Assembly (NCBI RefSeq): GCF_020405225.1
Contig: NZ_CP084472.1
Coordinates: 682,001-746,000 of the forward strand
Length of the DNA stretch: 64,000 nt
DNA from: Natrinema sp. DC36
GTDB taxonomy: Archaea > Halobacteriota > Halobacteria > Halobacteriales > Natrialbaceae
Direction of reading: 5' to 3'
Positions 49,452-59,282 of this stretch are shown here, piece by piece. Below the pieces are notes generated by a model, which was given only the letters and a program-made list of their open reading frames with translations, searched no databases and was not told the DNA's origin. Within the stretch, counting starts at the first letter, position 1. The number at the start of each line of letters is the position of its first letter. The translations under genes were made by a program, and so were the position numbers.

Positions 49452-49465
49452 CCAACTACCCTCCA

Positions 49466-50443
49466 ATGGGAAACGCTGCACTTCGGGATATCGCCGTCAT
49501 CGAGGAGATTCCCTTCGACGACATCGAAGGCGTCGTCGCCGTGGACGCACACAACTGGCTCTACCGGTATCTGACCACGACGGTCAAGTGGACCAACAGC
49601 GCAAAATATACGACCGGCGACGGAACCGAGGTCGCCAACCTCGTCGGCATCGTCCAGGGGCTCCCCAAGTTCTTCGAGAACGACGTGACGCCGGTGATGG
49701 TCTTCGACGGCGGCCCCTCCGAACTCAAGGACGACGAGATCGAATCCCGCCGCGAACAGCGACGGAGCTACGAGGAACAACTCGAGACCGCCCGCGAGGA
49801 AGGTGATGCAGTCGCAATCGCGCAACTCGAGTCGCGAACCCAGCGGCTGACGCCGACGATTCAGGAAACCAGCCGGGAACTGCTGCGACTGCTCGACGTG
49901 CCGATCGTCGAAGCGCCCGCGGAGGGGGAAGCCCAGGCCGCCCACATGGTCAAGCGGGGCGACGCCGACTATGTCGGCTCGGAGGACTACGATGCCCTGC
50001 TCTTCGGATCCCCGCTCACCCTCCGCCAGCTGACGAGCAAAGGGGATCCCGAACTGATGGATCTCGAGGCCACCCTCGCACACCACGAGCTGACCCTCGA
50101 GCAGCTGATCGACGCGGCGATTCTCATCGGGACGGACTTCAACGAGGGGGTCTCCGGCATCGGCCCCAAGACGGCTATCTCGGCGATCACCGAACACGGC
50201 GACCTCTGGAGCGTGCTCGAGGCCCGCGGCGCGCACATCGAGTACGGCGACCGCGTGAGACAGCTGTTCCGCGATCCGAACGTGACCGACGACTACGAGT
50301 TCGACGCGGCCGTCGATCCGGATCTCGAGGCCGCGAAATCGTACGTCACGGAGGAGTGGGGCGTCGACGCCGACGAGGTCGAACGCGGCTTCGAGCGGAT
50401 CGAGGAGAGCGTCACACAGACGGGGCTGGACCGCTGGACGTAG
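49466..50443 (+). CDS. fen: Flap endonuclease FEN-1 (325 aa)
   Basis: An N-terminal XPG domain ([24 protein letters not shown]), an internal domain with [13 protein letters not shown] and [10 protein letters not shown] metal-binding acids, and an H3TH region ([17 protein letters not shown]) are all present. It removes 5' flaps in Okazaki-fragment maturation and repair. Usual length for haloarchaea. The C-terminal PCNA-binding tail ends with TGLDRWT. The ATG at 49466 is the start with the conserved MGNAALRD sequence. Confidence 0.95.
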   Translation: MGNAALRDIAVIEEIPFDDIEGVVAVDAHNWLYRYLTTTVKWTNSAKYTTGDGTEVANLVGIVQGLPKFFENDVTPVMVFDGGPSELKDDEIESRREQRRSYEEQLETAREEGDAVAIAQLESRTQRLTPTIQETSRELLRLLDVPIVEAPAEGEAQAAHMVKRGDADYVGSEDYDALLFGSPLTLRQLTSKGDPELMDLEATLAHHELTLEQLIDAAILIGTDFNEGVSGIGPKTAISAITEHGDLWSVLEARGAHIEYGDRVRQLFRDPNVTDDYEFDAAVDPDLEAAKSYVTEEWGVDADEVERGFERIEESVTQTGLDRWT

Positions 50444-50503
50444 CTCGACGGATGACACTCGGCAGTCCAGCACAGAAGCGTTCGATCACCGTGGCCGGGA
50501 GCG

Positions 50504-50705
50504 GCGATCAGCCGCAGTACGCGGCTGATCGCGCGACCCGGGGAAGGGCAGGCGGTTAAACGATTACAACCGCGAGCGAGTGTAACGAGCGAGCGGGCCG
50601 ACGACTGACTCGGAGTGAACAACGTGAACGGAGAGGAAGGAGGAGTGCTTTTCATCGACGTTTTGCCGAGGGCGCGCCTATGGCGCGCCCGCAGAGCAAA
50701 ACGTC
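50504..50705. repeat. Strong hairpins between convergent genes
   Basis: GCGATCAGCCGC / GCGGCTGATCGC (50504-50532) is a perfect 12-bp hairpin with a 5-base loop. GACGTTTTGC (50657-50666) pairs with GCAAAACGTC (50696-50705) around GGGCGCGCC-TAT-GGCGCGCCC (50670-50690). They lie between the ends of fen and the decarboxylase gene and probably end transcription from both sides; their length also suggests a dispersed repeat. The rest of 50444-50723 holds no gene. Confidence 0.6.
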
Positions 50706-50723
50706 GGAGCTAAAACTTCGTTC

Positions 50724-51707
50724 TTAGAACAAGTGCTTGTCTTCCTCGAGGAGTTTCGCGGGACCCCCGACGTTCCAGGTGGTGGTGGAGACGCCGCAGT
50801 CGGAGACCGCTTCCTCGACTTCCTCGGCGTACTCGTCGGTGGTGTTGACGTAGACGCTGGCACCGGTGTCGGTCGAGAAGTAGACGGGAATATCCTCTTC
50901 CTCGCGGAGTTCGCGCACTTTGTTGAAGACGGCGAGCGTGGCCGGCTGCCAGTAGACCCAGCCCGAGGGGCCGGTCATCGTGGTCGCCGCGAGCGACAGC
51001 GAGTCGTGTTCGGCGAGTTCGAACGCGCCCTCGAAGTCGTTGTTTCGCAGCGCGTCGCGCATCTCCGCGATCTGGCCGTGAATGTGGGCGTTGCGCGCCT
51101 GAAACATGTGACTGTCGGCGGCCTCGCGGTGAGCGTCCTCGGTCTCCTTGTGATAGGGGACGAGTCCGACGATGATCTTGAGGTTCTCGTGGAGATCGGA
51201 CGGAATCCGCTTCGAGCGGCAGTCCTCGTCGTTCATCCCGGTGTAGAGCTGGGAGAACGCGCCGGTGACCGCGCGCGCGGCCGACGCCGAGCCGACGCGG
51301 GCGATCGTCGAGATCTCCTGTTTGCTGGCGTCGAGTTCGGCGGCCTCTGCCAGCGCCATCGCCGCCGCTGCGAAGCCGGACGACGACGAACCCAGACCGA
51401 CGTTCGAGGGGAAACTGTTCTCGCTCTCGAGGCGCACCGGATACACCGTGTGGGCGGCGTCGGAGCGCGAGCGGGCCTTCTCGACGACGGCCTCGACTCG
51501 TTCGTACGCGCGGCCGTCGAGTTCCTCGCCGTCGACGACGAAGGTGTCCTCCTCGTAGTCCATCGAGAACTCGACGGTCGTCCGGGTGTGGCTGGGGGCC
51601 GTACAGACGCTGATACTGTCGTGATACGGGAGCCGCTTGATATCGTCGCGCATCCCGTGGTACTTGACCAGCCCCTGAATCGGGTGGGCCATCGCCGTGG
51701 CTTTCAT
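50724..51707 (-). CDS. mvaD: Phosphomevalonate decarboxylase (327 aa)
   Basis: A GHMP-family decarboxylase: MAHPIQGLVKYHG at the N-terminus, the phosphate-binding SNVGLGSSSSGFAAAAMAL loop and a C-terminal FSTDTGASVYVNT segment. In Haloferax the orthologue acts on 5-phosphomevalonate instead of the diphosphate and feeds isopentenyl phosphate to the archaeal mevalonate route for lipid synthesis. The ATG at 51707 is chosen; the longer frame to 51968 adds unrelated sequence. Confidence 0.88.
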   Translation of the reverse strand: MKATAMAHPIQGLVKYHGMRDDIKRLPYHDSISVCTAPSHTRTTVEFSMDYEEDTFVVDGEELDGRAYERVEAVVEKARSRSDAAHTVYPVRLESENSFPSNVGLGSSSSGFAAAAMALAEAAELDASKQEISTIARVGSASAARAVTGAFSQLYTGMNDEDCRSKRIPSDLHENLKIIVGLVPYHKETEDAHREAADSHMFQARNAHIHGQIAEMRDALRNNDFEGAFELAEHDSLSLAATTMTGPSGWVYWQPATLAVFNKVRELREEEDIPVYFSTDTGASVYVNTTDEYAEEVEEAVSDCGVSTTTWNVGGPAKLLEEDKHLF

Positions 51708-52013
51708 ACCCACATAGGTGGCTGAGGACCGCTTAAAGCTCACGCATCCTATCGATTCCACAGAGCTGGAAGCGCAGCGGTGCGCCCACCGGTTCGTCGG
51801 ATATCCGCCGTGACATCGGGCAGGGAATCCGATTCGTGGCGATCGATTCCGGCCCCCGGATTCTCGGCGCGACTCCTCGAGTTGTTTCCCGAGACACTCC
51901 CTGAAATATAGTACCCACTGAAAGTCACTGCCCCCTGATCGCACGAAACCGATGCGATCAGCGTACAAATCGTTTCGGTGAGTACGATGGTCGCCGTGCG
52001 ATATCGGACGATA

Positions 52014-52643
52014 CTACGCGTCAGTCTCGAGTTTCGCGTCGACCTCCGTCTCCTCCTCGAGCGTCTCGAGTCGCCGCTCGAGCGACGCGATATCGTCCCG
52101 CAGGGCGATCTGTAACCGTTCGAGATCGGTCTCGAGGTCCGACGTGACCGCGTCGAAGGCGGTCGCGATCGTTCGCTCGAGGGCCTCGAGGTCGTCCGCG
52201 AGCGCGTCCAACTGGGCGGCATCGATGTCGGTATCGGTGCCGGTGTCGGCGTGCGCGTCCGTAACTGAATCACGGACAGCGGTGAGCTCCGATCGGAGCC
52301 CCCTCGTCTCCGATTCGAGTGCCGTCAGTCGGTCGTCGAATCCCTGCAAACGACGCGCGAGAGACTCGAGTCGCGGTTCGAGGTCGCTCTCGATCGCGGC
52401 CTGCAACTCCGCATCGGCCGCCGCGCGGTCGTCGACGTCCGCCCGCAGCGTCTCGAGATCGTCTTCGATATCCGCGACTCGGTCCGTATTGGCCGTTCGC
52501 TCGAGGTCGAGCGCCCGACGGAGCGACGCCGCGTTCGGTCCGTCGTCGGCCTCGAGTTCGGCGAGCAGTACGTCGAAAAGGCCGGTGCTCCGCCCCTCCC
52601 CTGTCCGGTCGAACTGCGTACGAGTGTCATCATCCCCTGTCAT
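52014..52643 (-). CDS. Coiled-coil protein (209 aa)
   Basis: After a 25-residue polar N-terminus nearly the whole chain has heptad periodicity (LERRLETLEEETEV, LESLARRLQGFDDRL). Very acidic, no other domain. Typical of haloarchaeal coiled-coil proteins near gas-vesicle, chromosome or surface functions, but without a specific sign of any. Confidence 0.6.
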   Translation of the reverse strand: MTGDDDTRTQFDRTGEGRSTGLFDVLLAELEADDGPNAASLRRALDLERTANTDRVADIEDDLETLRADVDDRAAADAELQAAIESDLEPRLESLARRLQGFDDRLTALESETRGLRSELTAVRDSVTDAHADTGTDTDIDAAQLDALADDLEALERTIATAFDAVTSDLETDLERLQIALRDDIASLERRLETLEEETEVDAKLETDA

Positions 52644-52863
52644 TGTCGAAATTCGACCCCGGTCGAACTCTCTTCATACTAGTACACCGGCACATGATAA
52701 TAATATCCCTTCAGTCGCCCTCCCGATGTATCCAACTCGCGTGCCTCTGCTCGGCATCGATACAGCCGGCCATCGAAATCGAGAGTGCTGACGGATCACC
52801 GCGGCGCGGACGGACCGTCTCGAACCGAACGGCTCAAATGCGCGCTCTCGCAACGGTTTCAGC

Positions 52864-53547
52864 ATGGGAACACCCCTCGAGACCCGCGCCGACCAGGCCG
52901 AGGCGATCGTCGACCGCCTCGAGGACGCCTATCCGGACTCGACGATTTCGCTGCGATACGCGAATCGCCTGGAGCTGCTGATCGCGGTGATCCTCTCGGC
53001 GCAGTGCACGGACGAGCGGGTGAACGAGGAGACGAAACACCTCTTCGAGAAATACGACGGAGCCGAAGACTACGCGAACGCGGACCAAGAGGAACTCGCG
53101 GAGGACCTGAACTCGATCACCTACTACAACAGCAAGGCCGAATACATCCGCACCTCCTGCGAGACGATCCTCGAGGAACACGACGGCGAGGTGCCGGATA
53201 CGATGAACGAACTGACCGAGCTCTCGGGCGTCGGTCGGAAGACGGCGAACGTCGTCCTCCAGCACGCTCACGACATCGTCGAGGGGATCGTGGTCGACAC
53301 GCACGTCCAGCGGCTCTCGCGCCGGCTGGGGCTGACCGAGGAGGAGCGTCCCGAGAAGATCGAACAGGAGCTAATGGAGATCGTCCCCGAGGACGACTGG
53401 CAGCAGTTCACTCACCTCTGTATCGATCACGGGCGGGCGACCTGTACGGCTCGGAACCCCGACTGTACCGACTGCGTACTGGCGGATATCTGCCCCTCGG
53501 AGAAGGGCGACGGCGAGATCGATCTCGCCTCCGGAGAACCCTGGTAA
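52864..53547 (+). CDS. nth: Endonuclease III (227 aa)
   Basis: The helix-hairpin-helix ELSGVGRKTANVVL (about 120-133) with catalytic Lys, the catalytic Asp in VVDTHVQRL, and the iron-sulfur loop C-x6-C-x2-C-x5-C near the C-terminus (CTARNPDCTDCVLADIC) are complete. It removes oxidised pyrimidines and cuts at abasic sites. Normal length. Confidence 0.95.
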   Translation: MGTPLETRADQAEAIVDRLEDAYPDSTISLRYANRLELLIAVILSAQCTDERVNEETKHLFEKYDGAEDYANADQEELAEDLNSITYYNSKAEYIRTSCETILEEHDGEVPDTMNELTELSGVGRKTANVVLQHAHDIVEGIVVDTHVQRLSRRLGLTEEERPEKIEQELMEIVPEDDWQQFTHLCIDHGRATCTARNPDCTDCVLADICPSEKGDGEIDLASGEPW

Positions 53548-53636
53548 TCGTCCGAGATAGTGAGATAACCGACATGCCGACTGTCGCAAGCCCAATTCCT
53601 TTTCAGCGACCGACGGTATCCCCATCCGGGATCACT

Positions 53637-53897
53637 ATGTCCGACAACACTGACGAGCGCGAGAACACCGGCACGGACGAACACGGGCGGGACGTGCAAC
53701 TCGAGCACGAGAAAACGGATCCCGAGGAAGCGCGGGACGGAGAGGAACTCACCGAGGAAGAGAAGGAAGCCCGCGAGCGACAGGACGAGGAGCAGCGTCG
53801 GCAGGACATCGAACACAAGTCCGACGATCGAGTCGACGACGCCCTCGAGAATACGAACCCGGATAACCACCGGGACGAGGAGCCGCACAACAGCTGA
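53637..53897 (+). CDS. Hydrophilic acidic protein (86 aa)
   Basis: Almost entirely charged and Gln-rich residues with a helical middle (EEEKEARERQDEEQRRQDIEH). Probably disordered or a single helix. Widespread type in haloarchaea, unknown function. Start ATG at 53637; possibly from its own promoter 90 bases after nth. Confidence 0.5.
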   Translation: MSDNTDERENTGTDEHGRDVQLEHEKTDPEEARDGEELTEEEKEARERQDEEQRRQDIEHKSDDRVDDALENTNPDNHRDEEPHNS

Positions 53898-53930
53898 GCG
53901 AGGATCGAGTCGAGGCGATCCGGGTTCCGC

Positions 53931-53960
53931 CCGCTGACAACCGCTGACAACCGCTGACAA
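53931..53960. repeat. Three tandem copies of CCGCTGACAA
   Basis: Three perfect 10-base units in a row, followed by a decayed CTGCCGATA. Between two convergent genes; probably a slippage array. Confidence 0.85.
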
Positions 53961-54000
53961 CTGCCGATACCGCGGTTTTCGAACTCGTTCTGCCGATTCC

Positions 54001-54861
54001 TTACCCCTCGAGCCGGGCGTCCGGAACGACCAGCGTCGGGAGCGTTCCGGCGAGGGAGACGGCGACCCGCGAGTCGACGGAAACCGTGCCGACCGCTCGG
54101 CCGTCGACGACGAGGGTGACGTCGCTCTCCTCGCGTTCGACCGTGAACGCCAGGTCGTCGTTCGGGAGTACCCACCGACGGGTTTGCGTCACGAAGGGGC
54201 CGATCGGTGCGACCGCGGCCGCGTCGACGCCAGCCGAGAGGGACGGCGCGTCGACCGCGCTCGCGTAGCCGTGACTCCCCGCCGGCGTCGCCGCGACGAC
54301 CCCGTCGGCTCGAAAGGTCGCGACCGACGCGTCTCGGCTTCGCACGCCGTACTCGGAGATCCGTGCCGGTTCCTCGGTGACCAGCATCACGTCGAACAGC
54401 GCGCGCTCGACTCCGTCGATGTCGTTCCGATCGGTCCTCGAGTCCGTTCGATCGGTCTCCGATTCGGTATCGAGTTCCGTCTCGGGCGTCGATCCCGACT
54501 CGAGGCTAACGCCGAAGACGGGCCGAGAGCGCTGGACGGCGCATCCCTCGAGCGTCGCCCCGACCGCATCGGGAAGGCGATCGCGGTCGACCGACTCCAT
54601 TCCTGTGACGGGGCCGACCGGGAGAACGGGCGTTTCGACGCCGGCGCGAGCGACCGCCGACAACGCCGCTTCGTCGACCGTCACGAGCACCGACGGCTCC
54701 GCCGCGAGAACGGCATCGAGACCGCCGGTGACGACCGTCCCGTCCGTATCGGCGAGCACCGACTCGAGATCCTCGACGGTCTCGCTGGCATCGCTCGGAT
54801 CCGCTTCGCGGTCGACGACGCCGACGACGGGTAAATCGCCCGCGCTCCACGCGGCATCCAT
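54001..54861 (-). CDS. NAD-kinase-like protein (286 aa)
   Basis: The C-terminal half (ADGVVAATPAGSHGYASAV, RWVLPNDDLAFTV, VTLVVDG) matches the beta-sandwich domain of NAD/sphingosine-type kinases, including the TGS-Y loop in the form AGSHGY. The N-terminal half is diverged and lacks the catalytic GGDGT motif. An Asp/Ser/Thr-rich insertion lies near residues 140-160. It is probably a non-canonical or inactive paralogue of the NAD kinase. Confidence 0.65.
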   Translation of the reverse strand: MDAAWSAGDLPVVGVVDREADPSDASETVEDLESVLADTDGTVVTGGLDAVLAAEPSVLVTVDEAALSAVARAGVETPVLPVGPVTGMESVDRDRLPDAVGATLEGCAVQRSRPVFGVSLESGSTPETELDTESETDRTDSRTDRNDIDGVERALFDVMLVTEEPARISEYGVRSRDASVATFRADGVVAATPAGSHGYASAVDAPSLSAGVDAAAVAPIGPFVTQTRRWVLPNDDLAFTVEREESDVTLVVDGRAVGTVSVDSRVAVSLAGTLPTLVVPDARLEG

Positions 54862-55063
54862 AGACGGCAGTTCACGCGGCCCGCTCAAAAGCGTACGGTT
54901 GTCGGTCGGCGACCGCGCGCCGGCGGCCGATTGCAGTCGGCGGCGATACCCACAGAGCAGCGAAAACCGTTCACACGGCGATGGCACAGTCCCCGGTTCT
55001 CGCTCACTGCGTTCGCTCCGAACCGCGCTCGCTCTCCTCGTGCGATCGGGCGTGCGCTGCCGG

Positions 55064-56386
55064 TCAATTGCTCCCGGACTCGTCGTAGGGCCAGTCGCCG
55101 GTGATCCGCATTCCTTCAGCGAGGTCCTGCGATTCGAGGTCGGCCGCGATCGCGTCGGGATCCCGGTGGTCGATCGTCACGTCCTCGCGGGCGAGTGCGA
55201 CGACGTACTCGGTCAGGAGGATCGCCTGTTCGGACAGGGTCCGGGACTCGAGTTTCTCGATCGTGTCCGCGAAGGTGTGGCCCCAGCCCCGTCCCGCATC
55301 GTCAGACATGGATTTGACGTGACAGCCAGGAACACCCCATTTCACGAACGACCAGTGGTCGCTGTGAGGGCCGAGTTTCGGCACGGTGCCGATCGGATGG
55401 TCGTACCGGTCCGCGACGTCGTTCGCCACGTTCCGGAGCGCGTCGAATCCGTGGGTAACGATCGAGAGCGTCCGATCGCGGACGACGCCGTCGTTGTTGA
55501 CCACCGCTTTGATCGATTCGTGATCGATCCGCTCGGCGGCCCGCGTCGAGCCGACTAGTCCGACCTCCTCCGCACCGAAGCCGACGAACTCGACGCGGGT
55601 CTCGAGCTCCGCCTCGCGATCCGCAAGGGCGTTCGCGATCTCGACGATCATTGCGGTTCCCGCCCCGTTGTCCATCGCTCCCTCGGCGATGTCGTGAGCG
55701 TCGACGTGGCTCGTCACGAGGACGCGCTCGTCGGTGTCCGGACCGAGTTCGGCGCGAACGTTCTGGCTCGTCGCGGAGTGGATATCGGCTTCGACGGAGA
55801 GCGTGATCGACTCCCCGTCGAACCGGCGGGCCAGCCGCGACCCGACCTCGCTCGAGACGCCGATCGCCGGAATCTCACCGACGGGTTCCTCGTCCGTTCC
55901 TACGCTACCGGTCGGCGGGAGACAGCCCTCGACGTGATTTCGGTAGACGAACCCCACCGCGCCGTTCTCGACGGCGTGATAGTACTTCTCCCGGCGGTGG
56001 AGATACCGGTCGTAGTAGTCAGGCACGTCGCTGCGGACCATAACGACGGCGTCCTCGACGTCGCTCTCCTCGAAGTCCGCGGGGAGGCCGTAGCCGAGAT
56101 CGATCAGCGGCGCGACGACGCGTTCGGACGGACTGCGCGGCAGCGCGATACAGTCCTGCGTGGTGTCGCCGGCCGTGATCGCGCTGTCGCCTCGGGTCCA
56201 GCCCTGAATCTCGAACGATTCGAGTCGGGCGTTTCGCGCGCCGACGTCGGCCAGCGCGTCCCGCGTCAACTCGGCGGCTTCGCGTTCGCCCTCGCTGCCG
56301 GCCATGCGATTCCCCACGTCGACGAGGGCCTCGAGGTGGTCCCAGCCGACGTCGCTCTCGAAGACGGAGCCGATCCAGGCGGTCAT
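55064..56386 (-). CDS. M28-family zinc aminopeptidase (440 aa)
   Basis: Zinc-ligand motifs in order: TSHVDAHD (His-x-Asp) at about 230, EGAMDNGAGTAM (Asp), GFGAEEVGLVGS (Glu-Glu) and a late LGPHSDHWSF / GWGHTFADT (His). A PA-type insert domain lies in the first half (about 90-200). No signal peptide, so probably cytoplasmic or secreted by another route. The ATG at 56386 is chosen because an extension to 56434 lacks similarity. Confidence 0.85.
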   Translation of the reverse strand: MTAWIGSVFESDVGWDHLEALVDVGNRMAGSEGEREAAELTRDALADVGARNARLESFEIQGWTRGDSAITAGDTTQDCIALPRSPSERVVAPLIDLGYGLPADFEESDVEDAVVMVRSDVPDYYDRYLHRREKYYHAVENGAVGFVYRNHVEGCLPPTGSVGTDEEPVGEIPAIGVSSEVGSRLARRFDGESITLSVEADIHSATSQNVRAELGPDTDERVLVTSHVDAHDIAEGAMDNGAGTAMIVEIANALADREAELETRVEFVGFGAEEVGLVGSTRAAERIDHESIKAVVNNDGVVRDRTLSIVTHGFDALRNVANDVADRYDHPIGTVPKLGPHSDHWSFVKWGVPGCHVKSMSDDAGRGWGHTFADTIEKLESRTLSEQAILLTEYVVALAREDVTIDHRDPDAIAADLESQDLAEGMRITGDWPYDESGSN

Positions 56387-56523
56387 GACTGGTACGTGGA
56401 CCGATGGACTGGTAACTGTACCGCTCGATCGCAACGGATTCCGAGAACTGTCCGACGGTTTGCAACCGTTGGTGACACGACAAACTACGAATCTTTTTCA
56501 CGCCGCTCCCTCTCGGTCTCGAT

Positions 56524-57588
56524 ATGCGGGAGACGCTAGCCGACTGGCGGCCGGCCATCGACGAAGCGATCGCCGACCTGGTTCCGCGCGAGATCGACGC
56601 CGACTACCTCGAGTCGTTCTTCGGGTCCCCGACGTACGACTACGATCCCCACGGCATCCAGCGCGCGCTGGCGACGCCGCTGTGGGATCTGCTCGATCGC
56701 GGCGGCAAACGGTGGCGTGCGATACTCTTTCTCGTCTTCGTCGAGGGGTTCGGCGAGGACCCGGCCGAGTATCTACCCTACGCCTGCATTCCGGAGATAC
56801 TGCACAACGGGACGATCATCGTCGACGACGTCGAGGACGGGGCCACGATTCGACGCGGCGAACGGGCGCTCCACCGCCTCTACGGCCGCGATATCGCGCT
56901 CAATGCCGGCAACGCGATGTACTTCCTGCCGTTGAAGGTCATCAGCCGAAATCCGGCCGACCTCCCTGCCGATCGGCGGCTGGCCGCCTACGAGATGCTG
57001 ATGGACGAACTCAACCGCACCCACCTCGGCCAGGGGATGGACATCTGCTGGCACAACGAACGCGACGTCCGGATCAACACGGCACAGTATCTGGAGATGT
57101 GCGCGTGCAAGACGGGCTGTCTCGGCCGGATCGTGGCTCGCCTCGCCGCGATCATTACCAACCAGCCCGACGACGTCGAGGAAGCGATCGCCGAGTACGC
57201 CGAACTGACCGCGATCGCCTTCCAGATCGGCGACGACATCCTGGACGTCGAGCACTCGCTGGGCCGGGCCGGCGCGTTCGGCAAGGAGTTCGGTAACGAC
57301 ATCCGCGAGGGAAAGAAGACCCTCATGGTCATCCACGCCATCGAGGCGAGCGAGCCGGAGCGCGCCCGACGGCTGCAGGCGATCCTCGAGGCCGACGACA
57401 ATACCGACGAGGAGATCCTCGAGGCCCTGGAAATCCTCGAGGCCGCCGGCAGTATCGAGTACGCCCGCGAGCGCGCACTCGAGCTGGCCGCCGATGCGCG
57501 CGCGGCGATCGACGGCGTGGACTTCGACGCGGAGACGACCCGGAAGCTCGAGGAGTTCACGGAGTTCGTCATCGAGCGCGACGAGTAG
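56524..57588 (+). CDS. Polyprenyl (geranylgeranyl-type) diphosphate synthase (354 aa)
   Basis: The first Asp-rich motif appears as IIVDDVEDGATIRRG (about 99-113) and the second as FQIGDDILDVE (about 238-248), with GGKRWRA at about 60 for diphosphate binding. The first motif is DDxED instead of DDxxD. It makes C20 or longer chains for archaeal lipids or quinones. Length is typical. A CTTTTTCA box lies 25-30 bases before the ATG. Confidence 0.88.
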   Translation: MRETLADWRPAIDEAIADLVPREIDADYLESFFGSPTYDYDPHGIQRALATPLWDLLDRGGKRWRAILFLVFVEGFGEDPAEYLPYACIPEILHNGTIIVDDVEDGATIRRGERALHRLYGRDIALNAGNAMYFLPLKVISRNPADLPADRRLAAYEMLMDELNRTHLGQGMDICWHNERDVRINTAQYLEMCACKTGCLGRIVARLAAIITNQPDDVEEAIAEYAELTAIAFQIGDDILDVEHSLGRAGAFGKEFGNDIREGKKTLMVIHAIEASEPERARRLQAILEADDNTDEEILEALEILEAAGSIEYARERALELAADARAAIDGVDFDAETTRKLEEFTEFVIERDE

Positions 57589-57725
57589 TCACCCCGCGGG
57601 ACCCGAGTGAGTCGTTCACGCGGTGGCGGCAGGTGATATTCTGATCCTTCGGATCAGGATACGAGAAGGTCAAGAACGGTGAACAGTAGGGGCAGATACT
57701 ACAGTCTCGAGGTGGAACCTCGGGT

Positions 57726-58145
57726 ATGGCCGACCACTCGAGGCGAAGCGAGACCGATCGCACGGACGCCGCGAGACCGTGGCCAGTCCTCGTCGCCCTC
57801 GGACTCGTCGGCTCGGAGGTCGGGATCGTCGTCGATCTCGTCCCGGTCGCCGTCGTCGGACTCGTCGTCTTCGCCGCGAGCGTCGCTGGTATCCTCGCGG
57901 ACGCCGACTACGTGGACCGGCCGCTCGCGTTCGCAGCCAAATTCGGCGCGGCGTTCGTCCTCGTCGGCGCGATATTGGCCGCCCATGGCACCGGAACCCT
58001 GCCGATCGCCCCTCTCGAGCCCCTCACCGGTCTGGCGAGTCGCGGCGCGGCGCTCGTCGTCGCCGGCGTGGTGACGATCGGCGGGGCCGGCCTCGTGCGG
58101 TCCCGCCGAGCCGAGCGCGGCGAGAGCCGGGGAATCGAATCGTGA
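57726..58145 (+). CDS. Membrane protein (139 aa)
   Basis: Three or four hydrophobic helices with polar ends. Haloarchaeal hypothetical membrane protein. Followed after 55 bases by another small membrane protein, possibly co-expressed. Confidence 0.6.
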   Translation: MADHSRRSETDRTDAARPWPVLVALGLVGSEVGIVVDLVPVAVVGLVVFAASVAGILADADYVDRPLAFAAKFGAAFVLVGAILAAHGTGTLPIAPLEPLTGLASRGAALVVAGVVTIGGAGLVRSRRAERGESRGIES

Positions 58146-58200
58146 ATCGGAACCGTTCACCGAACGACTCGCTCGAGACACCACAATCTAACAGCTACCG

Positions 58201-58449
58201 ATGAGCCGACCTGCCTTCGACGCGGAAGTAGCGCTCGACCTCGCAGTCAACACGATCCCCTTCCTGATTATGGCGTTCTTCGTCGCGGTCTTCGCGGTGT
58301 TCAACCCGTGGGGGTTCGATCCGCTCCAGTCGACAATCCAGTTCGCCGTCCTGCTGTCGACGATGGGGACGCTCGCGTTCGTGACCTACCTCGCGGCTCG
58401 AGTGATCGAAACCGACGATCGGACGCGATACGACACCGGCGAGCCCTGA
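58201..58449 (+). CDS. Small membrane protein (82 aa)
   Basis: Two membrane helices (about 18-38 and 46-65) with FNPWGFDPLQ between. Similar small proteins accompany respiratory-oxidase genes in haloarchaea, but no such gene is adjacent here, so the function stays open. Confidence 0.6.
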   Translation: MSRPAFDAEVALDLAVNTIPFLIMAFFVAVFAVFNPWGFDPLQSTIQFAVLLSTMGTLAFVTYLAARVIETDDRTRYDTGEP

Positions 58450-58478
58450 TCGCGGCCGAGAGCCGACCGCCGTCGCGA

Positions 58479-58613
58479 TCAGTTGATGATGAGCACGAAC
58501 CCGGTCACCGCCATCATACTCGAGATTCCGACCAGGAGGAGCAAGAACAGTTCCTTTTCTGAGAGCCGGCGCTGTGGTGTCGGTCGGTCGGACTCAGTCT
58601 TATCGGAGCTCAT
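58479..58613 (-). CDS. Single-span membrane micro-protein (44 aa)
   Basis: A polar N-terminus (SDKTESDRPTPQRRL) and one strong membrane helix up to the C-terminus give a short tail-anchored protein. The ATG at 58613 and a haloarchaeal amino-acid bias before the helix support it. Function unknown. Confidence 0.5.
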   Translation of the reverse strand: MSSDKTESDRPTPQRRLSEKELFLLLLVGISSMMAVTGFVLIIN

Positions 58614-58893
58614 AGACGACCACTATCGGCGAGATACACGGCAGGCGGGGAAGAGCGTTTCCCAGCTTGGCTCGGCAGACGAAGAAGCGACCGGTGCCGT
58701 GCGGGGGTGTCACCGATCGAGACTCGGCCGCAGACTCGATCGAGCCCTCTACCGGCTGGACCCACGAGACGACAAACCGAAATAGGATACCGGCAGTGTA
58801 GACGAGAGCGATCGCTCGCATCGGCCGAAACGGTTTGCCACCGATTGCACAGCTATCGTGCGATCGAGCGCGTCCAAGCTGTAGTGAGAAATA
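58614..58893. other. Intergenic, nothing recognised
   Basis: About 280 bases between two - strand micro-protein genes. Only short, unconvincing open frames; no RNA structure noticed. Confidence 0.3.
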
Positions 58894-59037
58894 CTACTGA
58901 GTAGACATCGTCGGCTCCCGCTCGAGCTGCTCTGCAGTGCGTGGATCGACGCAGTTCGAACATCGAGCGGGACCAGCGATTCGAGCAAATAGCCGCTCAC
59001 CACAGTCGGGACAACTTCCATCAGGATACCGAACCAT
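58894..59037 (-). CDS. Small zinc-ribbon protein (47 aa)
   Basis: CPDCGERLF (from about residue 9) and CSNCVDPRT (about 26) make a four-cysteine ribbon, with MVRYPDG at the start. The longer frame to 59250 is rejected because its upstream part lacks haloarchaeal acidity and similarity. Common haloarchaeal micro-protein type. Confidence 0.6.
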   Translation of the reverse strand: MVRYPDGSCPDCGERLFARIAGPARCSNCVDPRTAEQLEREPTMSTQ

Positions 59038-59282
59038 ACACCTAGAAGACAAGAACGGGACCATAGGTTTTGCGGCTCTCCCTTTCCGGTGGGAAACAGC
59101 GGGGAATGCACGCGTTGTGTCATCAGTGAAACGAGCTTCAAATGGATTATGTGTGGCGGTAGCAGCCACGGGACGTGTATCGCTCGCCAGAGCGCAGGAT
59201 TCACTCGTGGTCCCGGCGTCGCTAGTCGACCCGGCCTCGCTACAGCACAAAACCCACTATCCGAGGCGACGTATCGAGAGTC

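Noticed and set aside
53931-53960. Iteron-type origin repeats
   Set aside because: Only three 10-base units, no A+T-rich stretch and no replication gene beside them; slippage is a simpler explanation.
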